Assembly (NCBI GenBank): GCA_004794785.1
Contig: SJOL01007113.1
Location: forward strand, 939,285 to 1,003,284
Length of the DNA: 64,000 nt
DNA from: Opisthorchis felineus
Lineage: Eukaryota > Platyhelminthes > Trematoda > Opisthorchiida > Opisthorchiidae
Reading direction: 5' to 3'
A program made the position numbers and the translations under genes. How positions within the stretch are numbered: position 1 is the stretch's first letter; the number at the start of each line of letters is the position of its first letter. Shown here piece by piece: positions 46,371-58,110 of the stretch. The notes beneath the pieces are model-generated. The model was not told the DNA's origin, searched no databases, and saw only the letters and a list, made by a program, of their open reading frames with translations.

Positions 46371-47554
46371 GTAAGTGTTTCGTTGTTTTTCCGGACTCTG
46401 AAACGCTATTAGTTAACGGTCATGTACACTGCTTTGTGCAGTCAGTGCAAACAATACCAGCGAATTGTGTGACCAAACATTTCAAAACCCTCACTATCCT
46501 GAGCTGACTTTCATGAGAGAGCTTGGTTCTCAGAAATCACATTGGTCACCAGGGTCCATGCAAGATCGGTGTATGTGGCTATTTCATGTGAACAATGAGA
46601 AAACCGACCCTGTGGGAGTATGAATTGCACCGAGACTCAACGATTAATTTTCCAGCCAGCTTTTACTGTAACAGGTCATGAAAAATCATGGAACAGAGTA
46701 GAGTGAACAGTCTTTGACGTTCGACTCAAATTAATTGTGTTTCAGTTGCGCCCTTCTGCAGAGACTCTCTCAATGGGTCAAGTAAGTTTGATCCGTTTTT
46801 CGGGGCCCCGCTATCAAACAAATTTCAGAGACAATCAAAATCACTCCCTTGTGAGCAGTGTTCCCTTTTCCCAAAGGAGGACGAGCGGGTCAGTAAATGT
46901 GCAATTCAGTAGCCCAAAGTCATTCTCTTATCGTGAGTCACAGTCGGGTAACGGTGAGCATGGTGAACGCTTTTGTGCTTTGCTTCGTAGTCCACTTCTA
47001 GAGGGAAATTGCAGGGTGGTCGTTGTGAACCCCACTGTTCTTCAGTTACGGACTAGGTCATGAACCCCAACGGGAACTTGCGCAAGTTATTTTGATCTAG
47101 AGCAATTCAGTGAGTTTACACAACCTTGTATAATGTTAATCAGTTTCTGAATGCAAATATGCATCCTTCATGGTATCCGAATCATGTTCTTCTCATTTCC
47201 TTCTCTACTGCAAATATGTTTTTTCCAATGATCGCTGTTGGAAATGGATTTTACAACGAAATTTTAGCTCTCACCATCTTTACTTTGAAGATATTTCGCA
47301 CGTCAGCTCACATGGTGTCCTTAATGTTCTAATGAGATCTATCCAGTGGCGTTGTACAGTTGTGATTTTGTATTCACCATTCGTATCTTTTTGTCTCCTA
47401 CCATGAAGCTATCGATTTTCATGTGTTTGTTTATTTTCTGTGGCGTGGCAGTATCGGAAAACCCTCGAAATTGGCAAACGGTTATCTCGAACTACTGTTC
47501 TGATTTAGCGTCTGTTGATCAATAAAACGCATTTTCCCTACCTCTTCTTCACAG
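46371..47554 (+). other. Intron E-ii to F-alpha (1.2 kb)
   Basis: It contains the candidate decayed exon at 46,746-47,060. AT-rich otherwise. The acceptor at 47,553-47,554 follows CTACCTCTTCTTCACAG. Confidence 0.45.
46746..47060 (+). pseudogene. Candidate decayed ectodomain exon
   Basis: After a good acceptor (ATTGTGTTTCAG) a phase-1 frame reads APFCRDSLNGSS and LPCEQCSLF for about 50 residues before a stop near 46,905. A second frame continues with SVNVQFSSPK, GERFCALL and NCRVVVVN, which resembles the last strands of a beta module. A strong GTAAGT follows codon 12 and would allow a tiny phase 1-1 exon instead. The position is where the first exon of a unit would lie before the alpha exon at 47,555. 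Treat as a frameshifted relic, low certainty. Confidence 0.25.
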
Positions 47555-47818
47555 ATGAGGTAAACCTCGAATTTTATCCGATTCTCGCGGTCTACCGTGA
47601 ATACCACACACTAGAGTGTCGTATTACCACCGCCACGGGCTTCACCTCACCCACTTACATGATGCTGCTTGAATTCCCGAGCACATTTCAACCACGATTG
47701 GTCTACAACGTTATCTGGTTTCAAGATGGATTTATGGGAGGATTCTACAGAGTAGCCTGTTACTATGTATCAGAGCATGCTGTTCGAGGTGAAATTCAGC
47801 TGAACTTCACATTCGCGG
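47555..47818 (+). CDS. Irregular part, exon F-alpha
   Basis: 264 nt, 88 residues, phase 1-1, with a CTTCTTCACAG acceptor and a GTACGT donor. Two cysteines in TLECRI and YRVACYY; no core tryptophan in the Ig position. The beginning EVNLEFYP and the end EIQLNF fit the V-x-L-x3-P opening and x-L-x-(L/F) ending of alpha exons. One sequon (NFTF). It is the shortest ectodomain exon here, with the first cysteine nearer the start than in units A to D, so assignment to the alpha type is less sure than assignment to the gene. Confidence 0.78.
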
Positions 47819-50800
47819 GTACGTAATCTGTTGCTGCTGAAGTGAGGCAGAATACTTTATTCCCTGAATGCACTCTCCACAAAAAACCAAAAGAAGTGCC
47901 CACGAGAAGCTCCTTCCCAACAAAAAAGAAGTCAATTTGGAAATTGCCTGTGCCTTAAACGAGCTTTATTAAGTCTTGTGATATGTATTTATAGCTCGGA
48001 AGTTTGCATTACGAAGCAGTCTTACCTTCGAAGTCGGAAAATGGTTCTTTAGGATGTGATGTGGGTATGACACAAAAGTCCTGTTTATCACCAAACTGCA
48101 GTGTAATGCATACTCCTATGCAAGTCGTATTTCCTCAGAAGATTGAATGTATGCACGAATACATACTAAGGTTCAATAAGTTTTAAATAGTTGGACTGAT
48201 CTATTTTTGCGTTAGCTGGCGGCCGAAATCATTCTTTATCAAGGGTAGTTCACTATTAGGAGGGTTTGGTATGCTTTAAAAAGATCGTTTCAGAGTTCGT
48301 TTACTGGACGGTTTTATTTATTTTTCAACAATTTCTGAGCTTCATTGGCTTAGTTTGAGTAATTTTGATCTCACTTATCGAAAAAGAAAAATCAGTGAGA
48401 ATTGCTGTGCTTATTGGATAGATTCGGTTGACGTTGTATTGTTGCAATCCCAATTGGGTGAAAATTTCTTCAAACTTATTCTTGCTTCATTCAAACTCCT
48501 AAACCTCATGTGTCTTACCAGCTAGTGAAGTGCTGTCAAATTATCTTTGATGGCATGTTTGACCGGCAAAGGTATTTCAATACTTTCCACCAGAATTTCC
48601 GTTGCAGTTACTGCCACGGTGCGTGACTTGCATTAAATCTATTGATAAGAATGCCAGAAATAATACAATAAAAAATACTGTGTGATCTTCACAGCTATGC
48701 AAACGGATTGTTGTTCACTATCACTCATGATAAAGAAAAGTCACCACAATCGGACACTATTAAAAACTCACATTTCCTTGTGCTAGTCATGCGAAATCAA
48801 GTTCTAACCTGGTTCTTCTGGTTTTGCTGCTCCACTCGCAACAGTAGGGCATCTCAGTTCCGGGTGAAGTGACCGGGTTGGTGTGACTCAACAATATTAG
48901 GATATAAATGCATACTTTATTCGATGGTTGATGTCGGGAAATCTCTGAAATGGGTTTCGGAATTTGTCATCGTTTTTGTTTCGTTAGTTGGTGTATTCGG
49001 ATACTTTTGATCATGCTTGGAGAACTTGTGTGATGAAAAAAACTTCATGAAGCCCAACACATCATTTGCCGGAAGATGCACGTGCAATGTTGTCTAACCC
49101 TTGAAAAGACTTAATGCTTGATTGGGAAACCATACAGTTTGAGATTTGGCTTCAGACGTCTGTGACAGACTCAGAGCTCGCGTTCAGCAAGTACCTACCA
49201 CTAATCGTTTCAGAGGAGTTTGAAGAACAATCGCTTCCGCCAAGCCAATAATTGCTTTCGGTCGGAACGACAGTGTGAGTTTACGTACTATCAGGTGAAC
49301 GTTATCATACTGCTAACTGCTTGAATATTCCCGTAGTTTCAACAACAACGCAAAGTGACAAGCATTAGTGTTCTCAGGCCAGCATACACCTAAAATTTGG
49401 ATAAATAATGAAGTAAACGGTCATGATTCGTTACTCGGAATGCTGCAAGACAGGCGGTTGGCAGTCACTGTAGCCCATATTTCATCTAATTTGAAAGGCA
49501 CTGTTCAGCTAGTCCGTCCATTCCAAGCACCCGAACCAAAGCGAGGCAGTGTGATTTTTCAACCATTTAGAAAGGTCCTGTTAGCATTGCATGCATCTTG
49601 TAAGACGGTGCACCAAACTGGCTGTTTCGTAAATTTGCACACACCGATACGTAGTCAAACAACTGAATTTATTTAACTCATATCTTGCGAAAGACAATAG
49701 TCTTATCCGATCGTTTGTTATTTCGTTTGGACTTTCTGACCAACCGGAGTAATGATATAGCATGAACGAATTCGTATTTGCTATCTGCACTCGTTCCAGT
49801 TTTTACTTGACACCTGTTTAGCATCCTGTCCATGAATTCGAACCCACTGGCTGTAGCCTTCGCCGTTTAAATCACGTTGACCACTATCTGCAATCTAGCT
49901 CCCTTGTTTCAGACAGCACATAGCCACGACCAAGACGACAGAAAGTGTGGGTCACGAACGATTACCCCTAAACGACATTAGGATTCCCCGGATTGATCCG
50001 ATTGTCACCATATGTTATCACTTCCGGTTTACAAAACCGTCAACCATAGCTGCTGTCTGTTGTCACGGTTACTTTGATCCATTAGAGTGTCGTTATCGTC
50101 GCCACCAGCCACCTAAAAATTTGCTACAGGAACACGGACAGACATAATTAAATACTTGTTGGGTGTCCTATAATTTGTTCCATGAAGGACATAACCTAAA
50201 AGCACAAGACCAGACAACCCTGGACAACACTGTGTATCTCAACCGTTCAATGATTCTCTCCTGATATGACAGTAAGTGAACACCAGTTGGGCAAGCTGGT
50301 GGCTTCAGAGCAACCCTCTCCTGTTCACCTTATGGCCTTATCCGTTCTGGTTTACACAGAGGACGGACGTCCAGGTGATTGTACATGTGGATCAGCACAC
50401 ACCACATGTGGCGTTACTTATCGTGCGCGGGAGTACATAGACGCAAATAAAATAACGGATGCAAGCACACCATGAGATCAGGTGAGGTGAATGTTTTTCT
50501 GATATGAAGACAGTTAATGTGAGATACACAGTATCCGAGCTGACATTCTGGAACCGTCAATGCGCCTCAGGCTCCAGGGAACCGATTCATGTTCTGACGT
50601 ATGGTCTGAAGGTGCGGAACTGCAAAAATGCGGTGTTCTGTCTGTGAGTGAAGGACGTCCGAACAAAAGACTCGGTCAGGTTACTCCAGAGAACGTTTAT
50701 CAGATTCGCGCAGGTATAAAAAAATCATGTGTACAGAATGTGATAACTATATATTACGAAGTTTGTACAACACGACACCAGCGGCTCGTCTGTAGTTAAT

Positions 50801-52014
50801 TAATCGATGTCTCAGGTTACAAAATGCATGTGCTTTACATGCTGCTTTTCAAATCGCATATGTTGCAGGATATACGTGAACAGATGGTAAGAACAGGTCG
50901 GTAATTCACGTCATGTCCCAACTGTATGTGTTTGATTCGATGACCAATCACCTGAGTGACTGGCATGCTTGGAAGGGCATATAATGTTCATAAAGATTTG
51001 GCAGCGGTATTCTCCCGGATGAAACAAAAAGTTTTCCTCAACATGGGAACAAGGTGCATGAATCCCATTAAAAGTCCCACCGCTTTATTCTAGGCCTCTC
51101 CACAGCACCCTTTTTGGTAGGTCAGTACTAACAATCTGGACAATATAAACCTCATTTGATTTATACCTTTGTAGTTGGTGAGTAAAGTAAGATTTATGAA
51201 AGAATGATGTGTAATAAACCCATTGCAAACCAACAAATCACAAAGGTCTGTCCAATGTAATTCCGTTACTCCCCGGTTTACCGAAGGATGTAAGATGAGG
51301 GAGGGAGCTTTGTTTTGTTGATTGTTCAACAATATTGAAAACCTTTTCCCAAAACTGCTGGGCAATACACACGTGAAGTTGTGCGAATTTTCATGGGTGT
51401 TAAGTGTTCATCCATCGGAGTGGGATGATATAGTGTATGCTGCTATACAGCTTTATAACCATGAAACCTCGGAATTAACAATTTCTCCATCACCTTTAGG
51501 TGCACTGTTTGCAGACTTCAGTATGTTAATCTTCTAAAATCGACCTCTTGTCAGTTTGCCCCTGAATAAGATCGTTACAAACATATCGCTCCAAATGGGA
51601 GTCACAGGGTGATATTTACTGTAGAATCCGCGTGCATGACACGGAGCAATGAATCTTTAATCCATTCAGGATATACTGCAGTTCAGGATATGCTGTATGA
51701 CGTTCAACGAACAGCCCATAACAGAAGTGGCAACAGCGAGTCCGATATGTGACATAGCTACCTTTTTTATCGTTTTATAGTCCCTCGTTCAACTACCTAT
51801 ACATGTTATGCTAATGTTCGTCCGCAGTTCATGTTATTATCCTTATTAGGGGGGATGAGTCAGCACTCAGTGGGAAAAGTAACATCTGACCAAGAAAATG
51901 TGCGGTCTATCACCAGTGGTCGTTACATGCCTGTTTCCTCGTTTGCCACTTCACTCGCTCTTGTGTAACCGTAGACTCGCAGGTGACCATATTTTCTACT
52001 CAAATGTCCGGCGT

Positions 52015-52420
52015 AATGGTGCCAAATGACAACAACAACAACAACGACAACTCCAATCCAATTACGCTGTTCTGCTGGAACTCTGGTGTTTTTAATAGGG
52101 AATGCCTCACCTTATTGTGCAGTTGCAGCAGCTTATGTCGGAGGATACAGACTCCTTTTCAGTTGAAAGTAAAGGGTACGCCCAAATGTGTCTTGATGTC
52201 TGTCGAACCCACTTTCGTGGACGTGAATTCGACGGTGGACTACCAAGCCAGCTTTTGATTTGCCGTACTTGCCACAGTCCCCACAAGTGAGCCCCACGAG
52301 TCTCCCCTGTGTACTGCTTAGAACTGGTGCAAGGGCGCCAGCCGGATCATAGTGTGCACTATCAAGCCAAACGGAGTGGTCATTTTCATCTAGAGCTGCT
52401 GAACTGTTAGCTCGCACAGT
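52015..52420 (-). mobile_element. LINE 3' fragment with C2H2 finger and (GTT)n tail
   Basis: The minus-strand frame ends with a perfect C-x2-C-x12-H-x3-H finger (CGDC ... VVHRRIH) at about 52,290-52,220. Sequence downstream on that strand reaches a (GTT)n tail, visible on the plus strand as ACAACAACAACAACGACAAC at 52,029-52,048. C2H2-like motifs near the C-terminus and short tandem-repeat tails are common in flatworm RTE-type LINEs. It is 5' truncated, and the frame is short. Confidence 0.5.
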
Positions 52421-52669
52421 GTGACAACCGGACTACTGAGATAGCACGACGGGCACACGGTTCAACGTGCCGACTAAGTTGTACGCAGTTACTCATCAGA
52501 ATGTTTTATGCCCTCAGCCACCACAGAAAGCCTATTCCCAGAATTGGCTCGTTTACTTTCTTGAGTAGATGAAGCAGCTACATTAACTAGAAGTGATTCG
52601 TAAGATTTTGTCCATCTAATACTTTCTTTCCTCTACCTTATATCACATTTACCTATGCGTTGAGCGGTC

Positions 52670-53550
52670 TCATCCAAAAGTCATCTGTCCTGCTCGTGAC
52701 TGGCATACTTGCTGACCCATCCCATTAAGAAAGTAATTCCGCTTCTGATTTTTTGTTATTCTATCTGTGAATAATTTCCGGTCTACTGTCAACTTCAGGC
52801 CTCCGATTTCTTCTACCTCTTCCTCTGTTTCTATTTTCAAACCGCTGAACACCAACCAGTTACCTAGGATAGCTCCGGCGCGCTGCTGCACGGTTGACAC
52901 CAGCTGCGTGGCGGTCTCCACAGTAAATGGTGTCACCGTATGCATCATTTCCTGTAGATCACTTGGCAAAATATACATAAAGCAGCCATGGGCCAAACTT
53001 GATTGCGGGACAACACTCGACACTAAGCTCTTCCAGATAGAGTGACGCAAAATAACCTCATATTACGTCATCGGATTCTTTTCGGGACTGTAACGGATAG
53101 TGTACAAATTGCGCACTGTCCTCTGCCAGTCTTGTTCCTAGATGCATTCTGCTTTCAGACCCGAACGTCAGCCAACGATATTGCAACTCGTGCTTGTCTT
53201 CATCCCTCCTGTCAGTAATGTCTCTAAAGTGGTCAAAATGAGGGCGTCTCATTTCAGACCTTCGTAATTCGTGATCACTTCAAAATCAGCCAACGAGGTC
53301 TCGACATCTACATCAGCAAGCAGTGTAGGCCACGATAGTTTCATGTTCATCCGTTCAGGCCGTGGCACCAATGCAACAAGAAGCGAGGCATTTAGAAAGA
53401 CGTTTATCCGTACACTTCTTGGTAACCGGTTATGCATAGGCTGTGTTGATCAATGTGGCGCATTCTATAATCAGTCGTTCTTTGATAAGCCGATGAGAAC
53501 TAGACTTTCCACTGCGTATTTCTTGCTCTTCAGGTCGAATGTTTCTGTTC
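52670..53550 (-). pseudogene. Unidentified minus-strand coding remnant, frame-broken
   Basis: Three consecutive open stretches on the minus strand have protein-like composition: 53,437-53,249 (RPERMNMKLSWPTLLADVDV), 53,252-53,058 (RRPHFDHFRDITDRRDEDKH) and 53,050-52,670 (ETEEEVEEIGGLKLTVDRKL), with a further one just upstream (SSHRLIKERLIIECATLINT). They overlap or abut in different frames, as expected from a coding sequence with a few frameshifts. No RT, integrase or transposase motif is visible, and I do not recognise the family. It could be a retrocopy of a cellular gene or part of an unrecognised element. Confidence 0.35.
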
Positions 53551-54530
53551 ATAGCTTAATAGAAAACCGTTTTCCAGCCAGTTGATGAAAACGCTCACAT
53601 ATGAGTGGCAGCTATTTGACGCTTCGCTGTCATTATTTCGTATGCAGATATTGTGTCCTTTGCTTCCTAAAAGCTGTTGTTTCCCAGTCTGCTTAGTTTT
53701 CATTCCCAAGCAGTTATATCGGAGTAAGATGCTCCAAATATACTGTTTTTCAGTGTACGACACGATTAAATTTAATGGGGTTTTTCATGGGGAGAGTGCT
53801 GGAGAAGTTGGAAGTTCTCAAACAAAGGGACATATCTGTGTATCCCAGACTCAGAGTTTGGAGCCAGAATAGTGCCAACCTAGTCAGTGCTCCTTTTTCA
53901 CTCTGATTAGAATTGATCTTAAACTACTGTGCCAAATGTCGGCGAGAAGCGTCTATTTTCATGGTATCATCCAAGCCAAACTTTTGGACGCTGTTTATCC
54001 ACACCTGGACACTTGAAGATCTGATCAGCCTTATTAGCTCTTACTATACACCCTCTTCGCTTTGGGATGAAAGGCTTCGTAGGATTTTCTAAAGAAAAAT
54101 AGGAGCAACTTAGAGCTGTTTGTCAAAAAGGTTTCGAAATAAAAGCATCCCTTGATTCCTGTGAAAAGTGGTATGCACTAGCCTATATAGTTTGTCGTGA
54201 TCAGCTAAACAAGATAGGACCTAACAGCATCAGGCAGCAATAAAATGGTCACTATTTTCAGAACACTTAGCCCGCAAAGTCACAAAAAAACAAAACTCAC
54301 TCACTTACCTCTTTAGAAGGATGCGTTCGCTAATGAGACAATTTTCCATTCCCACCCTAACTTTTCCTTACCTTATGGTTTAGAAAAGTTTGTCTATCTC
54401 TACAAATTTTAGCATACAAAGGCTTTCTGTTATAAATCATTTTAGGCAGTAAGACTCCCGTCAAATGCTCGCTTTTTCTGACATTCATAAAGTATCAGAA
54501 TTTTGATGTTAACATTTTTACGCGTTCTAG

Positions 54531-54800
54531 AACCACCGAGGCAGTTAATAATCCACGAGTTTTCGTCTGCAAAGGGCGAGCGTTTTCTCATGTGCACTGT
54601 GGATGGTGAACATACTGCAATCGTTTCAGTGAACTGGACAATAAGCGTCGGAGAGAGCTTTGCATTTGAAATTGATGACGAATTGCTAAGGATGACCCCA
54701 TTCGCTCTTTACGGAAACTATCTTCTACAGTGCAACTCACTTGTTAGCTATTCGGATGAGTACCTGAGACTAACTGCTGAGTACAACCTTACCAATATAG
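54531..54800 (+). CDS. Irregular part, exon F-beta: last Ig-like exon
   Basis: 270 nt, 90 residues, phase 1-1, with a TTTTTACGCGTTCTAG acceptor and a GTGAGT donor. Ig-like signature FLMCTV, VNWTIS and YGNYLLQC. Two sequons (NWTI, which overlaps the core tryptophan, and NLTN). The opening EPPRQLII parallels EPPARTKI at 46,092. It is the last confident ectodomain exon; 6.7 kb of intron separates it from the membrane exon. Confidence 0.82.
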
Positions 54801-57503
54801 GTGAGTTGTTGTCGGTTTTATCCTCGTTGACGTATTTTATAAGGAGGCATTGCGGAGAGCTAGGTCGGACCAGAGAGGAGCCGGCACACTGAGCTATGCC
54901 ATTCTATACGCTTGATGCCTGGACTCCCCCCAGTAAGCATTCACACCCAAAACCACTTGTTGCTTGTTTTGGCAGATATTCCAAAATTCCCCTTTGAGCA
55001 TGCTGGGAAACGGACTTCAGTTTAACTTCTCGGAAAGATTTTCTGCTAGACAGTAGAAAATTAAATACTGACCATATTAAAATGTGATGCTGAGTATTAA
55101 CTTTCACCAAACAAACTTCTAGCGATCTCCCACAGAAACAGGTTTCGCTTTTCCTCTATAGCATCATGTGACACCGTCCGTATGAAAGAAAAATAATTCG
55201 ATATTTTATGTAGAAGTTTACCTTTTCAGTGCTTATGTGTTGAAAAACAACGCCCAAGTTTTGAGGGGATTCCGTGTTCACACCACCCAGAGCGCTACCA
55301 TGTGTTTCTTACGTCAGTGACTGAATAGCCCACGGGCGCACTGCCTACTCTTAACGCGGAGTGTGCTTTTCACCAAATAAACAAAAATACCATAGTTGTA
55401 CACAGGTCAGTCTTACTTGAAAAAACGCATTGAAGGCAGTGGAATTGAAAGCTCTATTCGTCAAATGAAACAAAAGTACATGGTCGCGCTGAGCTCACCT
55501 ATGCAGCTGACAAGTGGTTTGATAGCTAACCCCACTGGCACTTAATTGATTGTTGGCTAATTTTGGCATGACAAACGGGCATCATCATTCTCTGTTTTCC
55601 CCGTGAACGGACGATAACGTCAAAATTTAGTAGAAGCGTGTATAAAGTAAACATCTGGATGATCATATTTGTCTACCCACTAAGTAGTGTTTTGAATCAG
55701 TTTTACCTGTGAGAGCAAGAAATTCTTTATAGCCGTATGATTTTGCGTTTTTACCTTTATATAGGACGAAAGCGCACAACTCTTATATTGGTATGAGTTA
55801 TGGTAATAAGACAAACTATGTTTCCAGCAAATCCTTGGTATCAAAATACCCCACTTCCTATCAAACTAATAAGAGGGAAAACTATACATTACAGCCAGCA
55901 TAAGATGGAGCATGGGAGAAGAAGCAGTTTTCGTGTGGCGCTGGTCTACCTGACACCCGAGTGTCCAGTCCATTGTAAATACAGTATTGGAAGAAAAACG
56001 AGGTAATCGGTCAAAGGAACGAAGTATGGCACTCAGAAGCACCAATCCGTTATCCATGATCCACATACAGTCCGATAGAGAAGCCCAAAGTCTGTTTGGA
56101 GGGCAAGAAAACGTTGGCACGCGGAGATACAAGGAGTGACACTCATAACAGATCTACCTGGAAGACACGTATAACTGTCCACAGTCTACGCACCACCAGT
56201 TTCATAGTTCCAGCGGCTCACCCGGAATACTCAATCGGGGCTTGACCCCCCACTAATTTATCACAAGACCGGAGTACTTCTGGAACCCTACAAACAAAGG
56301 TTACAGAGTAAAGCATGGTTAGATCATGACCCACTCGAGTCGACCAACAGTACGTATACAAACGTATGCTCGTGACTACTCAGCGCACTTCCGCCAACAT
56401 ACTGTTAGGCTTCTCTGCACTACACTGCATTTAAACTGTTCATTACATCATCACTGTTGAGCTTAGAAAGAACTCAATATTTGGAGCACGGTAAGATTAA
56501 CTCAATATGCACACGTAGAAGCACAGATGTCCACTAGAGCAGACGAATAAAAAGGCATAAGAATTCCCACCTGAGGTCATAAGAGGATGTAAAGCCAATT
56601 TATTCCGTTCCGGTTCCTTCTTCTGCAGGAGCTTATCCTTAATCTTAGGGTCGCTCTCACGGGCCGTCAGAACCATTCCTAGATCCTTATAGTTATGCTC
56701 CCATACTTAACTTCATGAACTGTGACCATTTTTCGATTCCCTTTTCCATAACCAACACACTTTTATCTAGGCTTAAATGAACGTCAAACGCCCCGCAATA
56801 TGCTGCATCAATGGACTACCGGTTTTCACTAGATTGGCCTGAGTCCGGAGAGGATATACCTCTTGCACTCCTTTAGATAGGTGGTGACTGGGTGAACAGG
56901 AAAAACTGGTGATTCCTCCTAACAATAATATTATAGTTCCTTCCTTTAAGTAACGACTGCATATTGGTTGGCTTTATGGAGTTATGGATACAATAATAGG
57001 AAGGCCGTTAAAAGTCGGAAGGACCGCATTCAGTTTAAGTCTTGACTAGCAAGCAGGTGTATGTCTGCTTTGAAAGATCAAGTTACAATAAGCCTCGGTG
57101 ACGAGACCTACGGATTCTAAACACACAAGCAACGACATGCATGGAACTCATCTTTTGGTCCGGTTGAGGATCGGTCACACAAACGACCCCAGATTTGGCT
57201 ACCTTGCAAGATTTATCTGACAGGCTTGAAGCGGGACTACCGCTCATCCGGCAATCCGTCTACACAAGCCGTAAATTGTACTAGCACACTACCAAACTTG
57301 GGTCGGAGCAAGTGACAGGTGACTAGGTGAAACAGTATCCACTGAGAAGGTTTTAATAATAAGTGCGGAGTTATTGCTCAACGCTCCCATCACCGTGAGT
57401 GACCTTCCTCCGTACCATAATCATAAAGGGCATAGAAAACGAGAATTGACAGGTGTCCATCTATGCGTGATCAACCAACAAGAGGCTGTTTACGTGTGCC
57501 GCG

Positions 57504-57569
57504 TGAGGTCAGCTAGCTCTGACAACAAAGGGCGCAAACAGCAATCAGCAGTGTGGCTAGCTGACCTCA
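57504..57569. repeat. 14-bp perfect inverted repeat (hairpin)
   Basis: TGAGGTCAGCTAGC at 57,504-57,517 is mirrored exactly by GCTAGCTGACCTCA at 57,556-57,569, with a 38-base loop. It may be the end structure of an unidentified element. Confidence 0.8.
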
Positions 57570-57851
57570 GCTTCTACCCAGTTACATGCGAGTCACCTTG
57601 ACCAACTGAACAACCTCCTGTAAGTTGATCACACATCGATGCGCACCAATCAACTGCTGTTTCTTTTGTCGGTTATGATTTCGACTACTCTGGTCCTCAT
57701 GAAGGTCACCCACGGTGATGGAAAAGTTGAGCTACAAAAAATATGGAGTTAGCTTTGTCCACTTCCTCCACTAAGCAACCAAAACAGATGTCAGGCACTA
57801 CGCAAATTCTGATGGTTTTATTGACCTCTTTGGATTCCGCTCAACCTCTTA

Positions 57852-58110
57852 ATGATGTTCCAAAGTGACTGCTTTTCGGGCCAGCTTCGATCCGGATGGA
57901 AAACCATAATATTTCCGCATCATTTCTTTTACATTATGGGATTCCAAACTTCATTGAACAGTCTGTTATTTGCTGTAATCCGTCGTCCATTCAACAGTAC
58001 GTCAACGTTTACGCATTGTGCAGCAGAATTTCATGGTCAGACGGTCGTCGCCTTAGTTCAAGTGATTGACCGGAGCATGCCTGAATATCTGTGGTCTATT
58101 ACAGAAAACT
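57852..58110 (+). pseudogene. Possible Ig-like exon relic
   Basis: An open segment has the order DCFSGQ, SGWKTII, NSLLFAV, NSTSTFTHCAAEF and VVALVQVI, which imitates the C...W...N-x-L...C...strand order of beta modules and carries a sequon. No acceptor and donor with phase 1 bracket it (the nearest acceptor CCAAAG would give phase 2), so it is either decayed or coincidental. Confidence 0.25.

Larger units (their letters stand above)
47819..54530 (+). other. Intron F-alpha to F-beta (6.7 kb)
   Basis: It contains a minus-strand LINE 3' fragment (52.0-52.42 kb) and a minus-strand open but frame-broken region (52.67-53.55 kb). In 47.8-52.0 and 53.9-54.5 kb I see only short unsupported frames. 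Confidence 0.45.
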
